From the NCBI GenBank assembly GCA_023369685.1, contig SACZ01000004.1:124001-188000 (forward strand): 64,000 nucleotides of DNA, written 5' to 3'. The notes under the pieces are model-generated. The model saw only the letters and a list, made by a program, of their open reading frames with translations. It was not told the DNA's origin and searched no databases. The translations under genes were made by a program, and so were the position numbers. Within the stretch, counting starts at the first letter, position 1. Each line of letters begins with the position of its first letter. This stretch comes from Prolixibacteraceae bacterium JC049 (lineage in GTDB: Bacteria; Bacteroidota; Bacteroidia; Bacteroidales; Prolixibacteraceae). Below are positions 18,248 to 26,117 of this stretch, piece by piece.

Positions 18248-18676
18248 TTAAAACCCAGTTTCTTGAATAAATTTTTTAAAATCAGGAATAAAATTCTTCT
18301 TCAGAATTACTACAGAATCCAACATTGCAGTGTTGGCATCATCAAAAACAAGAATATTGAGTTCTTTAGAATAAATGGCAATTAAAAAAGTATTTTTCGT
18401 AGCCATAAAACGATGTTTGTCTGCTTTTAAAATCATTTCACTTAGACCTTTATTTGATTCAGTTTCATTCTGTCTCAGTAGTTTAATATATTCATCAAAC
18501 ATTAAAGGTGAAAGATCAGTTTTGTATTCTCCAAACAGTTGTAGTTTTCCTCTTAACTTGACATTGGCACTTGCAAAGTCTGTGGTAAATTCATGAACTT
18601 TTTTATTGCCTTGAGCAAATAATCTTGGTCCCCAAAAAGACACTATTAATAGCAATAATATGATCCTTTTTTTCAT
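18248..18676 (-). CDS. Small secreted protein of unknown function
   Basis: 142 residues with an N-terminal signal peptide (MKKRIILLLLIVSFWG..., cleaved near LFAQ). The mature part has no family I recognise; it is mixed charged and hydrophobic and ends EFIQ-like (FKKFIQETGF). I chose the internal ATG at 18676 because it directly precedes the signal sequence and sits 10 bases after the upstream gene; a longer frame to 18712 would overlap that gene. It is the last gene of a minus-strand operon led by a lipoprotein, so an envelope role together with the phospholipase C-like protein is possible. Confidence 0.7.
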   Translation of the reverse strand: MKKRIILLLLIVSFWGPRLFAQGNKKVHEFTTDFASANVKLRGKLQLFGEYKTDLSPLMFDEYIKLLRQNETESNKGLSEMILKADKHRFMATKNTFLIAIYSKELNILVFDDANTAMLDSVVILKKNFIPDFKKFIQETGF

Positions 18677-18686
18677 TATATTTTTT

Positions 18687-19649
18687 TTATTTCCAGAAAT
18701 AAGGAATTTCATTTAAATTATTATTCTCAACTAAACGACCTGTATCCAAATTAATACATGGAATATCATTATCATTTAATTTTGTTCCATTTTCAAAAAC
18801 ATAATCAAAAGCTTTTTGAGCTATTAATACGAATCGTTTATAATATTGAGGTATTACATCTGAGAAGAAATTTATTTGCTCACAGTTGAGAAAGTTACTG
18901 CTTCTATCACCTGGTTTATTTAGAAGTATTGCATTATTTCTATCGATATCTTCAATATTACGATAAGTAAAAGAATTGCTTTTAAGAATACGATAAAATC
19001 TAGGATGTTCACCTTCCGCTACTTCAAACATTCTATAAAGACCTTTTATCCATCCTGATATTTTTTCCGGCGAATAATACTCTTTATAGACAACTTCAAT
19101 TAATTCACTAAACATTTCAAGGGTCTTACATATTCCATTTACTTGGAAAAAATCCTTTATTTGGTAGTGTAAGTTTGAATAGTTTAATTCCGTCTTTAAT
19201 CCTGATTTTTTTGTTAATTCAGCAAAAAATAATACATCTAATTGCATTTCTAAGGAACGGTGCTCTGCCTGATTATCCTCATAGTTACCTACTTTATCCC
19301 TAACAAAAGGGTGAATTATTCCATCAGCCAAAACATGTGAAATATATCCTAGGAAGAATGCAAACATCTGATAATGTAATTCTTCATTCATATTTCCTTT
19401 TAAGCTTTTTAGTTTTTCTAAAGCCAATAAGGGAATTTGATTCGTCTTATGATAATGAAAACTGTCAGCTAAAGGACTTTCATTTGCAAAAAATGCATTG
19501 TCAGCAATACTTGCATAAGGTAGGTCTGGGGCGACTGAACCTACTTGAAAAGAATCAGCACAATAGGCTAATATACTTTTTAACTTACCATCAGGTAATT
19601 CGTCCTGTATCTTTCTGGTTAACAGGATATGTGATAATCCACTTGCCAT
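18687..19649 (-). CDS. Zinc-dependent phospholipase C family protein (S1/P1-like fold)
   Basis: 320 residues. The Zn_dep_PLPC pattern is clear: His6, the GSVAPDL block with Asp42, paired His65 and His67, GYISHVLADGIIHPF with His105, Asp109 and His113, and later His130. These are spaced like the trinuclear zinc ligands of bacterial phospholipase C. No signal peptide is visible (MASGLSHILL...), so it may act in the cytoplasm or follow another route. Members of this family in Bacteroidota are rarely characterised; the substrate may be a phospholipid or phosphoester. It sits between a 94-residue protein and a small secreted protein in an operon probably governed by the divergent WYL regulator. 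Confidence 0.8.
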   Translation of the reverse strand: MASGLSHILLTRKIQDELPDGKLKSILAYCADSFQVGSVAPDLPYASIADNAFFANESPLADSFHYHKTNQIPLLALEKLKSLKGNMNEELHYQMFAFFLGYISHVLADGIIHPFVRDKVGNYEDNQAEHRSLEMQLDVLFFAELTKKSGLKTELNYSNLHYQIKDFFQVNGICKTLEMFSELIEVVYKEYYSPEKISGWIKGLYRMFEVAEGEHPRFYRILKSNSFTYRNIEDIDRNNAILLNKPGDRSSNFLNCEQINFFSDVIPQYYKRFVLIAQKAFDYVFENGTKLNDNDIPCINLDTGRLVENNNLNEIPYFWK

Positions 19650-19670
19650 ATTAAACTTGTCTTTAAAAAG

Positions 19671-19955
19671 TTATAATAGATTACCTAGTTGGGGAATTTT
19701 CGAAGCAATTTTTACAGCTATATCTCCCAACTCTTTGATGCTTTCTACTAATTTTCCCTGTGCCCAATTTTCTTTTGAAGCCTGTTCTACAACTTTTATT
19801 AATACTGAATAAGTTTTAAGGTCAGTAGTACCAGGACATACTGCATCAATTTCTTCTTTTGATAATCCACTCAAAAGATTTAACTCATCTTTGTACTTGC
19901 CATTGAAAGCAGCTTCTGCTTCGGCAAATAGATCTGTAAATCTATTTTCACTCAT
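19671..19955 (-). CDS. Hypothetical protein, 94 residues
   Basis: Small soluble helical protein without signal peptide or membrane segment; I recognise no family. An acidic first half (SENRFTDLFAEAEAAFNGKY) is followed by an amphipathic C-terminal half with Ile/Lys heptads. It lies 21 bases upstream of the phospholipase C-like gene and 15 bases downstream of the lipoprotein gene, so it belongs to the same operon and may be an accessory protein for one of them. Confidence 0.65.
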   Translation of the reverse strand: MSENRFTDLFAEAEAAFNGKYKDELNLLSGLSKEEIDAVCPGTTDLKTYSVLIKVVEQASKENWAQGKLVESIKELGDIAVKIASKIPQLGNLL

Positions 19956-19970
19956 TTGATTTATTTTTTA

Positions 19971-20708
19971 TTAATTATTTTTTTTATTAATTATTTTTTT
20001 TATTTTCTCTGAAACTTCATTGACTTTCTGAAATGCATTATCGCTCTCTATATCAATTTTTTTACCTTGACTTACTGCTTTATTTACTCCTTCAGATAGC
20101 TTTATTATTGACTCCGTTAGTATCTCATCTGCTCCTTCCAATCCTATTTTGCTTAATACCTCTTTTTGAGCTCCTTTTACTTTTTTTATAGATTGAAGGT
20201 ATGCAGTTAAAGTTGTATTTGCATCAATCGCATTAGAATAAGATTGATTTACAGCTTTTAAAATTTGATTCTCCTGAAGAATAATCGGTTCTAGTAATTC
20301 TTTTCTTTTCAGCTTTATTTGATGATGAGCAGCTCGTAAAAAATCAGACATCTCTTTTAATACTTCTCTGGATTCTTTCTTGTCAGCAATTGATCCAGCA
20401 ACCTCAAGAGTTCCATAAATAGACGATTGTCCTTCTTTATGCTTCTTTAACTCCAAATTCAGCACATAGTGTATTATGAATGGAGTATAAACATCATCAA
20501 TAAAAGAATTGATTTCATCTTTAACCTTAGAATAGTGAATCTCTATCATTTGAATATGAGCACTGCGTAATTCTGATAAATCATTACCTAAAGTTTGAGA
20601 AAGTATTACTGTTTCCTTAGGAATAGATACACATGATGATATCATACCACATAAAAGCATAATAACAACAAATTGGATTTTTTTATACTTATCAATTTCT
20701 TTTTTCAT
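19971..20708 (-). CDS. Putative lipoprotein with long helical (coiled-coil) domain
   Basis: 245 residues from the ATG at 20708. The start gives MKKEIDKYKKIQFVVIML followed by a lipobox (MISSC), so the protein is probably lipid-anchored. The mature part is almost entirely charged helix, with Glu/Lys/Ile heptads over about residues 30-240, and no catalytic motif. No family recognised. It is the first gene of the operon with the phospholipase C-like protein. Its promoter region (20709-20843) has a TATCTTTG element at 20768-20775 (read on the minus strand) next to a perfect dyad at 20784-20804. The stop region is A/T-rich with two copies of TTTTTATTAATTAT. Confidence 0.68.
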   Translation of the reverse strand: MKKEIDKYKKIQFVVIMLLCGMISSCVSIPKETVILSQTLGNDLSELRSAHIQMIEIHYSKVKDEINSFIDDVYTPFIIHYVLNLELKKHKEGQSSIYGTLEVAGSIADKKESREVLKEMSDFLRAAHHQIKLKRKELLEPIILQENQILKAVNQSYSNAIDANTTLTAYLQSIKKVKGAQKEVLSKIGLEGADEILTESIIKLSEGVNKAVSQGKKIDIESDNAFQKVNEVSEKIKKIINKKNN

Positions 20709-20783
20709 TACATTGGTTTTTGTTATGATCATTTTATTTTTATATAAAATAGTCATAATATTTCAAGCAAAGATATATTCCAG

Positions 20784-20804
20784 GTGAGCCATAAGGTGGC
20801 TCAC
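20784..20804. promoter_or_regulatory. Inverted-repeat operator between lipoprotein gene and WYL regulator
   Basis: GTGAGCCA and TGGCTCAC form perfect 8-bp arms around TAAGG. It sits 40 bases before the WYL regulator start and just upstream of a -7-type element (TATCTTTG) for the divergent lipoprotein operon, covering where the -33 region would be. WYL-domain regulators bind such dyads, so it is the likely operator of the neighbouring regulator. This is inference from position and symmetry. Confidence 0.6.
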
Positions 20805-20843
20805 TTAATAATTTCTAAAAATTGACCAGTAAAGCATACGAAA

Positions 20844-21698
20844 ATGTCACAACAAGCAATTATAAAAAGATATTATTTACTTATTAATCTACTAGAGAGT
20901 AAACGATATCCATCAAGGCAAGCAATTATTGATAGGTTTGAGGAAGATGGCTTAATATGTTCAAGAAGAACATTTACAAGAACATTAGAGAGTCTTCGTG
21001 ACGAATTTGGTATAGAAATAACTTACTCTCATTCACAAAGAGGATATTATATCGATCATGAGAAAAGTGTCAATTTTGTGTCTTTCTCTAATTTATTGAA
21101 TTATTATAACTCTACAGAAAATCTATCGCAAGCTATTTCTTTAGGCAATAATTCATTACAGTTTATACAAATTGATTCTTCTCCAACTCAAGGATTAGAA
21201 CATCTACGTCATATTATTTCAGCTATTAATAATCAGAAACAAGTTAAACTTACTTATTGTAAGTTTGACAATGAAGAAATTCAAGAGTTTGAATATAATC
21301 CAGAGATTCTAAAGGAATATCAAAATAGATGGTATGTGATTGGTTATGCTCATCATCGAAATGCAATTAGAACTTATGCTTTGGACAGAATCCAAACAGT
21401 CAAGATGACATCTAATTCTTTTACAAGGGACTTAGGTACCGCTAATGAATATTTTAAAGATGTAATTGGAGTTACTACTTCAGGAGATGAAGTAGTTGAA
21501 ATTATTCTTTCATTTACCCACAAGCAAGGTAATTATATTAAAACTCTTCCATTGCACCATTCACAAAAGATTATTACTGATACCTTGGAAGAATTTCGAA
21601 TTTCAATAAATGTAAAGCCTAACTATGAATTAAAACAACGAATTCAAATGTATGGGAATAATGTAAAGATCATCCACCCCAAAGGTTTATTTGAATAA
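20844..21698 (+). CDS. HTH and WYL domain transcriptional regulator
   Basis: 284 residues. N-terminal winged HTH (about 8-65; SRRTFTRTLESLRDEFGIEI) followed by a WYL domain (about 125-215) with the N-R-W-Y-V-I-G core and TYALDRIQTV, then a WCX-like C-terminal region. WYL proteins sense nucleic acid or other ligands and often repress defence or stress genes. It is divergent from the lipoprotein/phospholipase C-like operon and shares with it a perfect dyad. The stop lies about 110 bases before the left end of the mnmE-associated island, so it belongs to the chromosome and not to the island, unless the left border is further out. Confidence 0.88.
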   Translation: MSQQAIIKRYYLLINLLESKRYPSRQAIIDRFEEDGLICSRRTFTRTLESLRDEFGIEITYSHSQRGYYIDHEKSVNFVSFSNLLNYYNSTENLSQAISLGNNSLQFIQIDSSPTQGLEHLRHIISAINNQKQVKLTYCKFDNEEIQEFEYNPEILKEYQNRWYVIGYAHHRNAIRTYALDRIQTVKMTSNSFTRDLGTANEYFKDVIGVTTSGDEVVEIILSFTHKQGNYIKTLPLHHSQKIITDTLEEFRISINVKPNYELKQRIQMYGNNVKIIHPKGLFE

Positions 21699-21807
21699 AT
21701 GAGTTTACTTTTAAATAGCTAAGTTCGTATTCGATGATAAACACAGTCAGTTCATTAATACTAAAAAGTTGACTATGTTATAGCTTCTTTTTAGATCTCG
21801 TTCTAGC

Positions 21808-21825
21808 TTACTTCCCGATACAGAA
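21808..21825. other. Left attachment site of the genomic island (copy of the mnmE 3' end)
   Basis: Read on the minus strand, this 18-base sequence is TTCTGTATCGGGAAGTAA, which encodes FCIGK and a stop, the last codons of MnmE. The true mnmE end at 46459-46476 reads TTCTGTATCGGAAAATAA in the same orientation; 16 of 18 bases agree. A displaced copy of a gene's 3' end, opposite an integrase at the other copy, is the hallmark of site-specific integration. The exact crossover point within the 18 bases cannot be told. Confidence 0.85.
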
Positions 21826-21863
21826 AGTAATCATGTATTGTAAATCAGTTAATTATGTAGGTC

Positions 21864-21874
21864 GGGCAACAAAT
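21864..21874 (+). other. Probable integrase arm-type site, left end; rest of the 21699-22074 gap holds no gene
   Basis: GGGCAACAAAT lies 38 bases inside the left attachment site. The same GGGCAACAA core is repeated in the right end beside the integrase (46321, 46342, 46384). Shared short motifs inside both ends of an element usually bind the integrase N-terminal domain. The remainder of the gap is A/T-rich and shows no credible coding frame. Confidence 0.6.
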
Positions 21875-22025
21875 GGGAGACAGAATGTAACAGGTTAAAA
21901 GTAAAAGCACAGTAAATATGGGCAATTTAGAGGTTTCTCATTTTTTGTTCTTTTGATGAAATGTTTGCCAATAAATTGAAAACTTCCCGACTAAAATAAC
22001 AACTTTAGAGATATGACCAAAAAAT

Positions 22026-22049
22026 AACCGCTACATGAATGCAGCGGTT
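22026..22049 (-). terminator. Terminator of the DUF6266 gene
   Basis: AACCGCT (22026-22032) and AGCGGTT (22043-22049) form a 7-bp GC-rich stem. On the minus strand it follows the DUF6266 stop by 25 bases and is followed by TATTTTTTGG, a fair T run. Confidence 0.65.
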
Positions 22050-22074
22050 CATATCAACGTTCAATCGAGTTGCT

Positions 22075-22716
22075 TTATGCAACGGTTACAGAGCCTACAT
22101 ATTTGCTATTTGCAACTGATGTTCCATCATCGGTGATGAACGAAACGAAACAAGCAACCTCATCGCCTGAATAATTATCAGGCACAGTTAAGGTTTGTGA
22201 TCCTGCTGTTCTCAAAGCTCCTTCGGTAATGAAGATTGCTTCGTTCTTATCAGGATTAAAAACCAATAGCATTGCTTTATCAGTTGCATGTGCGTTGCCA
22301 TCTTCTGAATTGTTGTCCCAAGTGAATTTAACAGAACCTGCAGCAGATGATGTAGCAGCACCATTTAAAACACTTGCTAAACCTCCACGGCTAACCAAAG
22401 CAGAGGAATAATCGATGGAAAAGTTGGGATAATCCCCAGTAATGGCATTTTTCAAGTTGTATGACATAGCACTGTTGAACTGTGTCATTTTGTTTGCATA
22501 CCCTTTGAAACCGACTTTAATAAAGTCTTTCATTGGTTGTAAGAATCTCAATGTGGTTGAGAATTTAGAGCGTTGGTCTACTTGACCTTCAGTTTTTGGA
22601 TTGGCTACATTGGAAGGTTTTACCCTCATGTAATCAATTCCTTTCCAGTTTCCTCCGACAACATTACCTACTTTGCCGCTGAAACCTCCTAAAATACCTT
22701 GACTAATTTTACCCAT
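22075..22716 (-). CDS. DUF6266 family protein
   Basis: 213 residues. The N-terminus MGKISQGILGGFSGKVGNVV followed by GxxWKG and R.KPSNV matches the DUF6266 family, found mainly in Bacteroidota and without known function. The middle and C-terminal parts are Ser/Thr/Gly-rich and beta-like, with a final strand-rich domain (about 120-213) that resembles a small Ig- or fibronectin-like fold. No signal peptide is visible. It is the gene nearest the left border of the island and is isolated: the next gene on its strand is over 1 kb upstream. Its codon pattern is unremarkable. Being cargo of a mobile element, a role in element biology or defence is possible but unsupported. Confidence 0.8.
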   Translation of the reverse strand: MGKISQGILGGFSGKVGNVVGGNWKGIDYMRVKPSNVANPKTEGQVDQRSKFSTTLRFLQPMKDFIKVGFKGYANKMTQFNSAMSYNLKNAITGDYPNFSIDYSSALVSRGGLASVLNGAATSSAAGSVKFTWDNNSEDGNAHATDKAMLLVFNPDKNEAIFITEGALRTAGSQTLTVPDNYSGDEVACFVSFITDDGTSVANSKYVGSVTVA

Positions 22717-23755
22717 GATATCGAAATTTTAAAGTTTATATTTTTCTTTTACTTGGACTTGGTACGGACATGATACGGAGAAGTCCTTGCTTTTCTGAAA
22801 TATACTTCAATAATCGGGCAATAAGATATGTTCTGATTTCTATGCTGTTGATTGCATCATTTTGCTATGACAGTCTGTCGCGATAGGTGACTTAAGTGTG
22901 GAGGAGGGCTTAGTTGATTGCGTAAACACCAAAAAAATCAGAAAGGGCTGAAACAGCCAAAAGGAAACGGAATAAATAGCGAAGCGGTTTATTCCGTTTC
23001 CTTTTGGTAGTTACAGACCGCTGTTTATATTTGTTTATGCGATCAATTAAGACGGTGTTGGTTTAAAAATTGAACCTTACTTTATCAGAGAGTTTTTTTT
23101 ATAGCCGTCATTTCATGTTAACTGCTGGTGTTGATTATATGTACTGGTGTGTCGGGAAAAATCGTGCGCAGGAAAAACAGCCTTGAGCTAAACGGCTGGA
23201 CGGAAGCTGCAATGAGCGATAGCGGTTTGCAGTCTGAATGGCCAAGCATCGCGAGCCGCCTGCGAGTGGAGCAAGGGTGGTGACAAGAATAGTTTGTGAA
23301 GAATGAACAAACCTAGACAGCTATGTGGGAAGTGGAACGCAGGTTTTTTGTAATTTTTTCTATACAAAAAACGCGGAGTGGAACTGAACTACACAAGGCT
23401 ACCGCTTTAATAGCCAGAGCGCAGCGGAGGCAAATAAAACAATATAGCCGTAGCCCGCAGCGACCAGCAGGCGAGCAAAATTATGGGCAGCGGGTGAATT
23501 TTTAAATACTGACCGGAGGAACGAAGGGAGGTTTTTAAAAAGGCACAGGAGCTGCCGTGAGGATGACGACTGAGCAGCAAGAATTATGACAGCCTGAGCG
23601 ATAGCGAACCTTTTAGGGCAATTGGCTCTTTTTTATACCTTATAAAATTGAAGATTATAAAAATGTGCCAATTGGGCTGGCGTAGTACTTGCCGAAGGAG
23701 GAAGACGAACACCATATTTCCTGTGTGGGATTTGTGCGGTGGGTTTATAAAATAG
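22717..23755. repeat. Noncoding stem-loop cluster, about 1 kb
   Basis: I see no convincing gene here. It is more GC-rich in patches than the flanks and packed with inverted repeats: a 20-bp perfect stem at 22957-23007; CTGCAA/TTGCAG at 23207-23232; GTTTTTTGTA/TACAAAAAAC at 23343-23372; TTTAATAGCC/GGCAAATAAA (imperfect) at 23406-23438; TTTTTAAA/TTTAAAAA at 23499-23541; GGCA/TGCC at 23542-23556; CAATTGGC/GCCAATTG at 23619-23674. Several loops share a purine-rich AGCG-N-AGCGG pattern (TAGCGAAGCGG, GAGCGATAGCGG, AGAGCGCAGCGGA), which recurs unpaired at 23595 (GAGCGATAGCGAA). It could be a transfer origin, a relic of mobilisation genes, or structured RNA. Confidence 0.6.
22957..23007. repeat. Perfect 20-bp inverted repeat with 11-base loop
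   Basis: The left arm 22957-22976 (starting CCAAAAGGAAACGG) is the exact complement of the right arm 22988-23007; the loop is TAGCGAAGCGG. No gene ends close by on either strand, and no T run follows the arm, so it is not an ordinary terminator. Confidence 0.85.
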
Positions 23756-25840
23756 CTACAAAAACCAAGGATTCTTTTTACCAAAATCGTATAAAATTCC
23801 ACCTTCGAAGTGAGGATAGATTTCGGCTACGAGGGCAGGATAGAGCACGGTTACTGGTAGTGCCTGAGGTGAGATGGATTTCCAGTACATACGTGAGAAT
23901 TGGTATACCTGATCGATGATTTGTTTTACCTCATCGTGGTTTTGGATGATAGAGGGATCAGTGGATTGCAGGTGAATTTTGATTGGCAATGGATATGATT
24001 TTAACTGTTTTTCCAATTGCTGACGTTCTTGTTGACGTTCTTGCTCAGAGTGTTCGTCATTGAGTGTTGGCTTGTATCGGGTGTTGTTGCAAAGTATGTA
24101 GCTATCTCTACCGATGGAGATGTAAGAACCTGAATATGGCATTTTGTGATCGTATGCTTGATCAAAGAATACAATATCGTTAGATTTGGATTTGTTAACC
24201 GTAACAATTACGATTGGTACGTCTGTATCGATAGCCTTTAGTTGGCGGATGATTTGTGCTTCTTCCTTTTTATTCATTCGCTTGTAAAAGTGAATAATGA
24301 TGCGCTCGGTATTTTGATGCTTTCGTTTGTATTCTTCTACAGCTTCGCGAATTGCTCCTGCCAATAGAATGTGATTATCTGCAGGAAGTACGTTGAATTC
24401 CTTGAATCTGCCTGTATTATCGAAACAGAATGTGCTACCGAGGTAGCGAAGATTGTATTGTTTGGTTTTGTATGCTCCGATTCCGATTATTAATTCGTTG
24501 TTGATTTCACGATCTAAACGCCATGGCACGCCATTCAGCTTTGCCAGAATTGCTACTGCAATATTGGATACATGATATTTGAAATTATCCTTGTTGATGT
24601 TTTTGTTGTAGATAACTTGTGAGCTGATGCTGTATTTTAACAGAAGCTGCTTAATTTTATAATAGTAGTTACGTTTTACATGATCGGGATCATCCTTACT
24701 GTAAGGACTGATATAGATTGCCAAATAATTGGTATTTGGAATCAGGTTAGCAGTTGAAAGTTTTCCTTCGATTTCAGGCATGGGATTTTCCAAATTGGAA
24801 AAATGAATATGCAAGTCATTATCGTAAGTGATTGGCAAAGATAAAAAATCGCTGAATTTGATAAAGCCTTTTTCCTTTTTCGAATACCTGTGAAAATTAC
24901 GAGCTGTTTCCTTATCTGATTCGTGACAGATGAAAAAGAAACGATAGTGACCTCTGGGGGCTGGATAGCATGGTTTAAATTGTTTAAGGCCTTCGTAAGG
25001 ATCGGTATGGGTACCATTACCAAAGCGAAGCACGTTTGTTCCTTTGCTAGTTAATGCTACAGATTCTAACTCAATCCACCGACTTGAATGTGGTATTACC
25101 TTTTTAAACTCTTCTGTATTTAGATATTTTGAAAGTAAACCATTGATATTGGTGAAATACTTTGCGTATTTGTCATTGTTTGGTTTGAATTGTGACGGTG
25201 ATATTCTTAATTCGTCTGCTAAGATGTGATTTAGCACAGGATAAAACTCATCCAAATGGTTGTTGTCCTGATCGGATAAATTATTGTAGCTGATAAGTTC
25301 TCCATTACGAACTAGCCAGTTTAGCTTTTCAGTTGGGATGTCATCGGATACCAATTCTAATATGTTTTTACGAAGTACTTTTGATGTACCATCGAAACTG
25401 ACGATTAATTCGGGTTGGTTGGTCATGATTGCCAAACGAACCGAAAGTGTGAATTTGTAGTAGAGTTTGTAATCTGCTGTTGATTCTTTGGGACTTTCGA
25501 ACCAAATGGTAGCACTGTTTACAAAGTTTGGATGTACTACTTGTGCTACGGTTTTGAAATATTGAGCGATTTGGTGGTGGTAGTAATGCTTGGCAAAATA
25601 GATGCTGTAGCTTAGATCAACCTGGACAACAAAATCGCAATTTTCAGTTGTTGTAAAATCGCAGTATAAATAATCAACACCATCGAGTTGGGCTTGATGT
25701 TTTTCCCATAATTCTCTTGGAAATTCGCCTTTTCGAAGTGGGGTAAGACCGTTTTGCCTATTGAGCTTAAAGCCAAAAGTTTTTACTTTTTCGGGATGCG
25801 AGAAGGTGAGAATGTTGATATTGTGTATCGGCTCGGTCAT
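23756..25840 (-). CDS. Long prokaryotic Argonaute with degenerate PIWI active site
   Basis: 694 residues, normal for a long pAgo. N and PAZ-like regions fill about 1-260. The MID domain (about 355-440) keeps the guide 5'-end pocket pattern: YYYKIKQLL (392-400), Gln408 and Lys434 in NIAVAILAKLNG. PIWI (about 440-694) starts GVPWRL; its blocks line up by eye with active pAgos from related groups (IIGI, IIIH, FLCN-like ILCN, LPIKIH), and it ends with the usual hydrophobic tail (PWFL). The first catalytic Asp of the GID motif is Gly455, the HRDG motif reads HFYK (517-520), and the last Asp position reads YPAL (667-670). It therefore probably binds guide and target without cutting, as long-B pAgos do. 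No effector gene lies beside it. Confidence 0.87.
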   Translation of the reverse strand: MTEPIHNINILTFSHPEKVKTFGFKLNRQNGLTPLRKGEFPRELWEKHQAQLDGVDYLYCDFTTTENCDFVVQVDLSYSIYFAKHYYHHQIAQYFKTVAQVVHPNFVNSATIWFESPKESTADYKLYYKFTLSVRLAIMTNQPELIVSFDGTSKVLRKNILELVSDDIPTEKLNWLVRNGELISYNNLSDQDNNHLDEFYPVLNHILADELRISPSQFKPNNDKYAKYFTNINGLLSKYLNTEEFKKVIPHSSRWIELESVALTSKGTNVLRFGNGTHTDPYEGLKQFKPCYPAPRGHYRFFFICHESDKETARNFHRYSKKEKGFIKFSDFLSLPITYDNDLHIHFSNLENPMPEIEGKLSTANLIPNTNYLAIYISPYSKDDPDHVKRNYYYKIKQLLLKYSISSQVIYNKNINKDNFKYHVSNIAVAILAKLNGVPWRLDREINNELIIGIGAYKTKQYNLRYLGSTFCFDNTGRFKEFNVLPADNHILLAGAIREAVEEYKRKHQNTERIIIHFYKRMNKKEEAQIIRQLKAIDTDVPIVIVTVNKSKSNDIVFFDQAYDHKMPYSGSYISIGRDSYILCNNTRYKPTLNDEHSEQERQQERQQLEKQLKSYPLPIKIHLQSTDPSIIQNHDEVKQIIDQVYQFSRMYWKSISPQALPVTVLYPALVAEIYPHFEGGILYDFGKKNPWFL

Positions 25841-26050
25841 AGTTAGTTTGTTTTAGGGGGTAGAACAATGAACAAAATTAACCTTTTTTAAGACGATTTA
25901 GCGTTTTATTTTGAATTATGTTTTTGATGAGCGATTTTGATTGATTAACAGATGTATAGTTTTGATTGAAGCAGGTTTGGATTAATGATTAGTATATAGG
26001 ATTTGTAGGAAATAAGAGAGGTTAGAATTACAGGTCGTTACCAAAGGATA

Positions 26051-26090
26051 GTGTGAGTACGGATTAAGCTATTTTAATCCGTACTCACAC
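26051..26090. terminator. Perfect 17-bp hairpin after the restriction-modification operon
   Basis: GTGTGAGTACGGATTAA (26051-26067) is exactly complementary to 26074-26090, with loop GCTATT. It lies 27 bases beyond the stop of the YgjP-like gene on the minus strand and separates that operon from the Argonaute gene. There is no strong T run after it. The rest of 25841-26117 shows no gene; it must contain the Argonaute promoter, and a TAATTTTG -7-type box is present at 25873-25880 on the minus strand. Confidence 0.65.
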
Positions 26091-26117
26091 CATAAGTTTA
26101 TTGAAAAATATTATTCT

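Noticed and set aside
20844-21698. WYL regulator as part of the mnmE island
   Set aside because: It lies outside the left FCIGK-stop copy and shares a dyad with the divergent chromosomal operon instead.
22957-23007. Simple transcription terminator
   Set aside because: No gene ends nearby on either strand and no T run follows the stem; its loop motif recurs in neighbouring stem-loops.
23323-23505. Open frame in the stem-loop region
   Set aside because: Arg/Gln-rich composition without known motifs; it runs through an inverted repeat and has no matching context. Treated as noncoding.
23689-23919. Open frame overlapping the Argonaute 3' end on the plus strand
   Set aside because: Largely antisense to a well-supported gene and without recognisable features.
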